Positions 7,920-11,165 of a stretch of DNA of 11,165 nt are shown piece by piece. This stretch comes from Armatimonadota bacterium (GTDB lineage: Bacteria; Sysuimicrobiota; Sysuimicrobiia; Sysuimicrobiales; Humicultoraceae): contig JACQHU010000191.1 of assembly GCA_016198805.1 (NCBI GenBank), positions 1 through 11,165 on the forward strand, in the 5' to 3' direction. The notes beneath the pieces were generated by a model, which saw nothing but the letters and a program-made list of their open reading frames with translations, was not told where the DNA came from and made no database searches. Position 1 is the first letter of the stretch, and each line of letters opens with the position of its first letter. Position numbers and translations under genes: made by a program.

Positions 7920-8380
7920 CGCAGCTCTTTCGCCTCGGCCTCACTCCTCCAGTGCAGGAGCTCCATCACGCGCCGGATGCCGCCGCGGCGCCCCTCTGGG
8001 ACCTTGACCTGGGCGATAGCCGGCCCGACGGTGATGGCGGCGAGCTGCGGCAGGCGGGGCGGCGCCATGCCCAGCTCTGTGGTGGCGTACCGCTCGATCC
8101 GCTGCGGCGATTTCAGGGCTGAGACCTGCGCGAGCAGCCGCGCATTCTCCGCGCGCAATTGGCTGAGTTCGCGCTGCAGCCGCAGGATCGTGTAGCCCGT
8201 CTCTGCTCGATGGGCGCGTTGCGCAACATAGAACAGCGCGGGCAGCGTGAGTGCAACCGCCATCACCATCACGCCGGCTATCGGGCTCCACCGGGGACGA
8301 CGGACGGCGGTCCGCCGTCGGGGGGAGCGGCCGGGAAGGCAGATAGGAAACGCCTGCATTCGACGTTCAGGGGCGAGCAT
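7916..8380 (-). CDS. ftsL: FtsL-like divisome protein, single-pass with coiled coil
   Basis: FtsL is a small bitopic protein that, with FtsB/DivIC and FtsQ/DivIB, recruits and activates FtsW-FtsI. The 154-residue protein shows the expected plan: a basic N-terminal tail (1-31), one membrane segment near 33-52, a leucine-rich coiled coil near 61-90 (ILRLQRELSQLRAENARLL), and the short conserved SPQRIERYATTELGM at 91-105 that resembles the 'RIE..A..ELGM' ending of FtsL/DivIC proteins. A further ~50 residues follow. FtsL sequences are poorly conserved, so the call rests on architecture plus position between rsmH and ftsI. Its ATG shares one base with the rsmH stop (TAATG) and its stop overlaps the ftsI start. 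An ATG seven codons later is an alternative start. Confidence 0.85.
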   Translation of the reverse strand: MLAPERRMQAFPICLPGRSPRRRTAVRRPRWSPIAGVMVMAVALTLPALFYVAQRAHRAETGYTILRLQRELSQLRAENARLLAQVSALKSPQRIERYATTELGMAPPRLPQLAAITVGPAIAQVKVPEGRRGGIRRVMELLHWRSEAEAKELR

Positions 8381-9486
8381 TACCGAAGCCTCGGTCGAGG
8401 GCCGCGGGGACGTGCACGTCGGAGGCCGGGTGCCGGAGGAGGAGCGTTAGGGGAGATGGAGGGGAGGGTGGAATCAGCGCTGTGTTGCCCGGCCTCCGAC
8501 GCATCTGTCACGAGTTCGTCTGCTGACGAAACCTGATCAGGGCCCAGCCGCTCGGCGACCCGCAGTTTGGCGCTGCGGGCCCGGGCGTTTCTGGCCACCT
8601 CGTCGATCGACGGCGTCACCGGCTTGCGCGTCAGGACGCGCACCAGCCGTGATCCGCCACACGTGCAGGTGGGGCTCCCGGGAGGGCAGGTGCAGCCACG
8701 GGAGAGGCGCAGGAAGGAGTGTTTTACGATGCGATCTTCCAGGGAGTGGAAGGTGATGACGCAGAGTCGACCTCCCCCCCGGAGAGTCCCCACCGCATCT
8801 GGCAAGGCCTGTTCAAGGTGCTCGAGTTCGCGGTTCGTCGCGATACGCAGTGCCTGGAACGTCCGGGTGGCCGGGTGAATCCCTCGCGGCCAGGACCGCC
8901 GGGGAATTGCCTCCCCCACGGCCGCCGCCAGGGCGTCAGTCGTGTGGAGCGGTCGGCGGCGGACGATGGTGCGGGCGATCCGCCGGGCCCACCGCTCCTC
9001 CCCGAATGTCCAGATGATCTTGGCCAGTGTGTCTTCCGGAAGCTCGTTGACCAAGTCGGCGGCCCGCAGAGGCTGGGTGGTGTCCATGCGCATGTCGAGC
9101 GGACCCGGCCGGGTGAAGCTGAACCCCCGGTCGGATGTCTCCAGTTGCAGCGACGAGGCTCCCAGGTCCATCACGATGCCGTCCACCGCCCCGTAGCCGG
9201 CATCCGCCACCACCGCGCGGATGGCCGAATAGTTCGCGTGCTGAAGGATGACCGCTTCTGCGAATCGAGCCAGCCGCCGCGCCGCGACCGCCAGTGCCTG
9301 GGCGTCGCGGTCGATCCCAATCAGTCGCCCGCCCGGGACGATCCGCTCAAGGATCGCCTCGGCGTGGCCCCCCGCCCCCACCGTTGCGTCGACGTACACC
9401 CCGCCTGGCCGCGGGGCCAGCCAGACGAGCACCTCGTCGAGCATGACCGGGACATGCCCGACGTCGTTGCTATGAGGCGCCGACAT
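8380..9486 (-). CDS. rsmH: RsmH (MraW), 16S rRNA m4C1402 methyltransferase
   Basis: RsmH methylates N4 of C1402 in 16S rRNA at the ribosomal P site using S-adenosylmethionine. Of 368 residues, about 313 match the family: HVPVM (11-15), SAM-binding DATVGAGGH (33-41) and GIDRD (57-61), DLGASSLQLETSDRGFSF (107-124), DMRMD (131-135), HPATRTFQALRIATN (204-218), FHSLEDRIVK (246-255), a four-cysteine segment CTCPPGSPTCTC (265-276) common in the family, LTRKP, and NARARSAKLRVAER (300-313). The remaining ~55 residues are a low-complexity extension ending in a Pro/Arg-rich tail, beyond the usual C-terminus. The ATG at 9486 lies 10 bases after the mraZ stop; the ribosome-binding site is weak (AGG only), so expression may depend on read-through from mraZ translation. 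Confidence 0.96.
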   Translation of the reverse strand: MSAPHSNDVGHVPVMLDEVLVWLAPRPGGVYVDATVGAGGHAEAILERIVPGGRLIGIDRDAQALAVAARRLARFAEAVILQHANYSAIRAVVADAGYGAVDGIVMDLGASSLQLETSDRGFSFTRPGPLDMRMDTTQPLRAADLVNELPEDTLAKIIWTFGEERWARRIARTIVRRRPLHTTDALAAAVGEAIPRRSWPRGIHPATRTFQALRIATNRELEHLEQALPDAVGTLRGGGRLCVITFHSLEDRIVKHSFLRLSRGCTCPPGSPTCTCGGSRLVRVLTRKPVTPSIDEVARNARARSAKLRVAERLGPDQVSSADELVTDASEAGQHSADSTLPSISPNAPPPAPGLRRARPRGPRPRLR

Positions 9487-9496
9487 GGCAGATGGC

Positions 9497-9919
9497 CTAG
9501 ATGCTCAGTTCCTCAATCTGCTCCGCAATCTTCGGCGCCGACTCCTGAGCCTTCTTCAGATAGGCCTGCCAGTTGGGCTGACTCCAGATCTCGACCCGGC
9601 TGATCAGGCCGACCACCATCACCTCCCGTTCGATCCCGGCGTGCTGCCGCAGGTGCGCGGGCAGCGTGATCCGTCCCTGACGATCAAGCTCGAGGTCCAC
9701 CGCGCCGGCCAGCATGTAGCGCACCACGTCGCGCTCCCTGGTCGGCAGGCGCCGGAGCGCCTCCTCCACCTTCGCCCACTCGGCCGGCGAGTAGACGCTC
9801 ACACACTTGTCGATGCCGCGGGTCACGACGACCTGATCCCCAAGGACACGGCGGAACCTGGGTGGAAGTACCACTCGCCCTTTGTCGTCGAGGGCGTATT
9901 CGAACTCGCCTCTCAGCAT
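9497..9919 (-). CDS. mraZ: MraZ, AbrB-fold transcriptional regulator of the dcw cluster
   Basis: MraZ is a ring-forming DNA-binding protein that regulates its own cluster. The 140-residue protein holds the two family half-motifs: DDKGRVVLP at 11-19 and DRQGRITLP at 79-87. The open frame extends to 9967, but the ATG at 9919 is preferred because it gives MLRGEFEYALDDKGR, aligning base to residue with the E. coli start and placing Arg15 where E. coli MraZ has the arginine known to be needed for DNA binding. The ribosome-binding site is modest: GGAG ten bases upstream; an in-frame GTG two codons earlier is possible. The boxes it probably binds run directly up to its start codon, which predicts autoregulation. 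Confidence 0.95.
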   Translation of the reverse strand: MLRGEFEYALDDKGRVVLPPRFRRVLGDQVVVTRGIDKCVSVYSPAEWAKVEEALRRLPTRERDVVRYMLAGAVDLELDRQGRITLPAHLRQHAGIEREVMVVGLISRVEIWSQPNWQAYLKKAQESAPKIAEQIEELSI

Positions 9920-9964
9920 TCCCACGCATCTCCACTTTGCCCCACGATATTCTCCGTGTACCCA
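9920..9964 (-). promoter_or_regulatory. MraZ operator: phased TGGRN boxes abutting the mraZ start
   Basis: On the minus strand, TGGGG (9940-9944), TGGAG (9930-9934) and TGGGA (9920-9924) follow each other with exactly five bases between boxes, a 10-base period. A further TGGGT (9960-9964) lies exactly two periods upstream; the position between (9950-9954, GAGAA) is degenerate. E. coli MraZ is known to bind TGGGN direct repeats spaced by five bases, so the match is in both word and spacing. The last box touches the mraZ ATG, so bound protein would cover the leader, the ribosome-binding region and possibly the -10 region. I found no convincing -35/-10 pair; a weak GAGAAT lies at 9949-9954. Confidence 0.8.
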
Positions 9965-9979
9965 CAAAGTCCTTCTTTG
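9965..9979. repeat. Perfect inverted repeat CAAAG-N5-CTTTG next to the MraZ boxes
   Basis: CAAAG (9965-9969) and CTTTG (9975-9979) form a perfect inverted repeat with a five-base spacer, immediately upstream of the distal MraZ box. Arms are short, so it may be chance, but its placement where an operator would sit makes it worth listing. AT-rich sequence (about 9991-10010) follows further upstream and could serve as part of the cluster's main promoter; no clear promoter hexamers were seen. Confidence 0.3.
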
Positions 9980-10052
9980 AGACCGGCTTCTCGAAAGAAT
10001 TTTTGAAAGACCGATGGCGGAAAGGCCGAGGGGACGCGGGTTCTGGCTGGTG

Positions 10053-10097
10053 GAGCCGCCGGCTCGAAGATGTGGGGGCCTGGGAGGGTCAGCCCCC
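10053..10097 (-). terminator. Two GC-rich hairpins after the upstream gene, no U-tract
   Basis: Between the 249-residue gene and mraZ there are two potential hairpins. The first pairs GGGGG (10074-10078) plus CTG (10080-10082) with CAG (10090-10092) plus CCCCC (10093-10097), with C10079 bulged and a seven-base loop. The second is GAGCC (10053-10057) with GGCTC (10061-10065), loop of three. Neither is followed by a run of T on the minus strand, so they are not canonical intrinsic terminators. They could reduce read-through into mraZ. The rest of 9980-10177 shows no gene or RNA that I can recognise. Confidence 0.3.
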
Positions 10098-10177
10098 TAG
10101 ATGTTGGGGTCGGGGAACCAGAACGGGCTGGACGCCGTCAGTCAGGGACGGGACGCTTGAGGCCCGAGAGCCCGGCC

Positions 10178-10927
10178 TCACCTGTCCGGGAGGCCCTTGC
10201 AGGCATCCGATCGGGCGCCCCGTTGAGGCCTGGCCGGTGCGCGAACGCCGGTCAGTCTGGCGAGACCTTCGTCGATCTCAAGGCTCCTCTCAAGCTCTCG
10301 TCGTAGGGCCTTCCCCTCGGGAGACTCCGCCAGCCCGGGGGAGGGGTGGGTGACGAGCATGACCCCGCCGTCTGGCAGGATCTCGACAATGAAGGCCGTC
10401 GAGGTCAGCAGTCTCGCCGGCCCCAACCGTGAGACGACCTCCGGGCCGAGGAAATTGGCCCACTGGAGGTGTGCGGGTTCCCCCTCCCCTGCCGCAACCC
10501 CGGTGGCGAGCAGATCCCCGGAACCGACAGTCCCCCAGGGTGCTTCCAGGAAGAGGTAGAGACCCTTGCACACCCCCAGCAGCCCCTCGATCTCCCGGCT
10601 CGTCTGGAGCGAATCCGCAGGGACACTGAGGACGACGCGCGTGGGGTTCGTTCGCGGGGACGCGCTCACGGCGAAGGAGAGAACCGGCTGGGGCAGCGCC
10701 TCCGACACGCGAAGAAAGGTCGTCTGCGTCCCCCCTTCGCTCACTTCGTCGAGCAGCCGGGCCGGCCGCGCTCCCGCGACACGCTGCAGAGCGTGGTTGT
10801 CTGCGCGGCGCATCAGGTGCGGTTCATACGCGCCCCCCTGGGCTGAGAGCGTGTCGAGAATGGCCCGAACCATCCCAGGGCGAATCGGACGGTCGACAAG
10901 AAACCGCGCGACAACCTGTTCCTGCAT
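10178..10927 (-). CDS. Unrecognised 249-residue protein upstream of mraZ
   Basis: I do not recognise this protein. It is an intact frame with coding-like third-position G+C (about 77% by hand count, somewhat below the ~87% counted over the start of murE). No signal peptide or membrane segment is apparent, so it is probably cytoplasmic. The middle and C-terminal parts look folded: LYLFLEAPWGTVGSGDLL, EGEPAHLQWANFLGPEVV, a Leu/Arg helix, then VEILPDGGVMLVTHPSP near 190-210, followed by a charged helical end and a basic tail. The 'FLGPEVVxRLG ... LPDGGVMLV' pattern faintly recalls large immunity-type families such as Imm52/DUF3396, but I cannot confirm this. The ATG at 10927 has a GGTG site about seven bases upstream. 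It is on the cluster strand, but a 258-base gap with hairpins and the MraZ boxes separates it, so it is probably a separate unit. Confidence 0.75.
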   Translation of the reverse strand: MQEQVVARFLVDRPIRPGMVRAILDTLSAQGGAYEPHLMRRADNHALQRVAGARPARLLDEVSEGGTQTTFLRVSEALPQPVLSFAVSASPRTNPTRVVLSVPADSLQTSREIEGLLGVCKGLYLFLEAPWGTVGSGDLLATGVAAGEGEPAHLQWANFLGPEVVSRLGPARLLTSTAFIVEILPDGGVMLVTHPSPGLAESPEGKALRRELERSLEIDEGLARLTGVRAPARPQRGARSDACKGLPDR

Positions 10928-11014
10928 GAATGTTCACCCACCGTCGGCGACTTGGTCTCACAATAGGGGCGCGCTCTCTCCCCGGGCTCTCAGGGTAATG
11001 CCTACGAGGGCCCG

Positions 11015-11031
11015 TCCTCCGGAGCGGAGGA
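11015..11031. repeat. Short perfect hairpin in the intergenic stretch
   Basis: TCCTCCG (11015-11021) and CGGAGGA (11025-11031) form a seven-base-pair stem with a GAG loop. It lies between the two divergently oriented genes at the right end, about 30 bases before the plus-strand GTG. There is no T-run on either side. It could fold in the leader of the plus-strand transcript, whose own AGGAGG could pair alternatively with the TCCTCC arm. The remainder of 10928-11062 shows no clear promoter. Confidence 0.35.
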
Positions 11032-11049
11032 GGATGCCTTACGGCGCGC

Positions 11050-11055
11050 AGGAGG
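11050..11055 (+). promoter_or_regulatory. Shine-Dalgarno AGGAGG for the plus-strand gene
   Basis: AGGAGG, a full match to the anti-Shine-Dalgarno core, stands seven bases before GTG at 11063 on the plus strand. This ideal spacing is the main reason for calling a plus-strand gene at the window edge. Confidence 0.5.
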
Positions 11056-11062
11056 CTCTAGC

Positions 11063-11165
11063 GTGAATAGGACGTGCCCTTGGACTGACCCGTCGGGCTG
11101 GCTTGCCGACTCTAGACTGCTGGAACAGGCGGATCGCCCGATCGCTCGGTCTGACGATGGGGTTC
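11063..11165 (+). CDS. Probable start of a plus-strand gene, unrecognised, leaves the window
   Basis: A frame opening with GTG at 11063 is preceded at ideal spacing by AGGAGG and stays open to the edge, giving 34 codons beginning MNRTCPWTDPSGWLADSRLL. I do not recognise it and the fragment is too short to classify. Third-position G+C is about 65% by hand count, lower than in the dcw genes and nearer to the neighbouring unrecognised gene. If real, it is transcribed divergently from that gene with a 135-base region between. Minus-strand frames also stay open across the edge here (one down to 11002), so an incoming 3' end on that strand is the alternative. Confidence 0.45.
   Translation, partial: MNRTCPWTDPSGWLADSRLLEQADRPIARSDDGV

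Noticed and set aside
9920..10177. RNase P RNA upstream of mraZ, as found in some bacteria
   Set aside because: The gap is too short and the universally conserved GAGGAAAGTCC-type segment is absent on both strands.
10566..11066. Plus-strand frame of 166 codons over the unrecognised gene and the intergenic region
   Set aside because: It is mostly antisense to the better supported minus-strand gene and has Arg/Pro/Ser-rich composition typical of a shadow frame.
11098..11165. tRNA-Leu-like words (GGAACAGGCGGA and a terminal GGGGTTC) at the right edge of the plus strand
   Set aside because: No seven-base anticodon loop with a five-base-pair stem can be placed between them; the best stem there has four pairs and a four-base loop.
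1..11165. CRISPR arrays, insertion sequences, attachment sites or phage genes
   Set aside because: No regularly spaced repeats of suitable length, transposase motifs or flanking direct repeats were seen; nearly all DNA is core cell wall genes.

Overview
The window carries a nearly contiguous division and cell wall (dcw) cluster, all on the minus strand, from a high-GC bacterium (roughly 70% G+C by eye). Reading 5'->3' on that strand the order is: an unrecognised 249-residue gene, mraZ, rsmH, ftsL, ftsI, murE, murF, mraY, murD and the first 234 codons of ftsW, which runs off the left edge. murG, murC, ftsQ, ftsA and ftsZ would be expected further left, outside the window. MurE carries the DNPR signature of meso-diaminopimelate ligases, so the peptidoglycan is probably of the meso-DAP type. 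The divergent Mur ligases suggest a poorly sampled lineage, but I cannot name the phylum from sequence alone.

Layout: 1-704 ftsW (partial); 701-2197 murD; 2197-3177 mraY; 3174-4571 murF; 4568-6061 murE; 6062-6125 short gap holding an extended -10 promoter; 6126-7919 ftsI; 7916-8380 ftsL; 8380-9486 rsmH; 9497-9919 mraZ; 9920-10177 intergenic stretch with an array of MraZ-type boxes and GC-rich hairpins; 10178-10927 the unrecognised gene; 10928-11062 intergenic; from 11063 a probable plus-strand gene that leaves the window. Most neighbours in the cluster overlap by 1-4 bases (ATGA, GTGA, TAATG, TGATG), which indicates translational coupling. The exceptions are the 10-base mraZ-rsmH gap and the 64-base ftsI-murE gap.

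The genes form one pathway. MurD, MurE and MurF build the UDP-MurNAc peptide, MraY moves it to the lipid carrier, and FtsW (glycosyltransferase) with FtsI (transpeptidase) polymerise and cross-link it at the septum, with FtsL as a division scaffold. MraZ is the cluster's own regulator and RsmH methylates 16S rRNA.

The gene order is ordinary. The parts worth a second look are a phased set of TGGRN boxes ending at the mraZ start codon, an almost ideal extended -10 promoter that splits the cluster between ftsI and murE, non-canonical residues after the P-loop lysine in both MurE and MurD (MurD diverges at many catalytic motifs), and the unrecognised gene upstream of mraZ.
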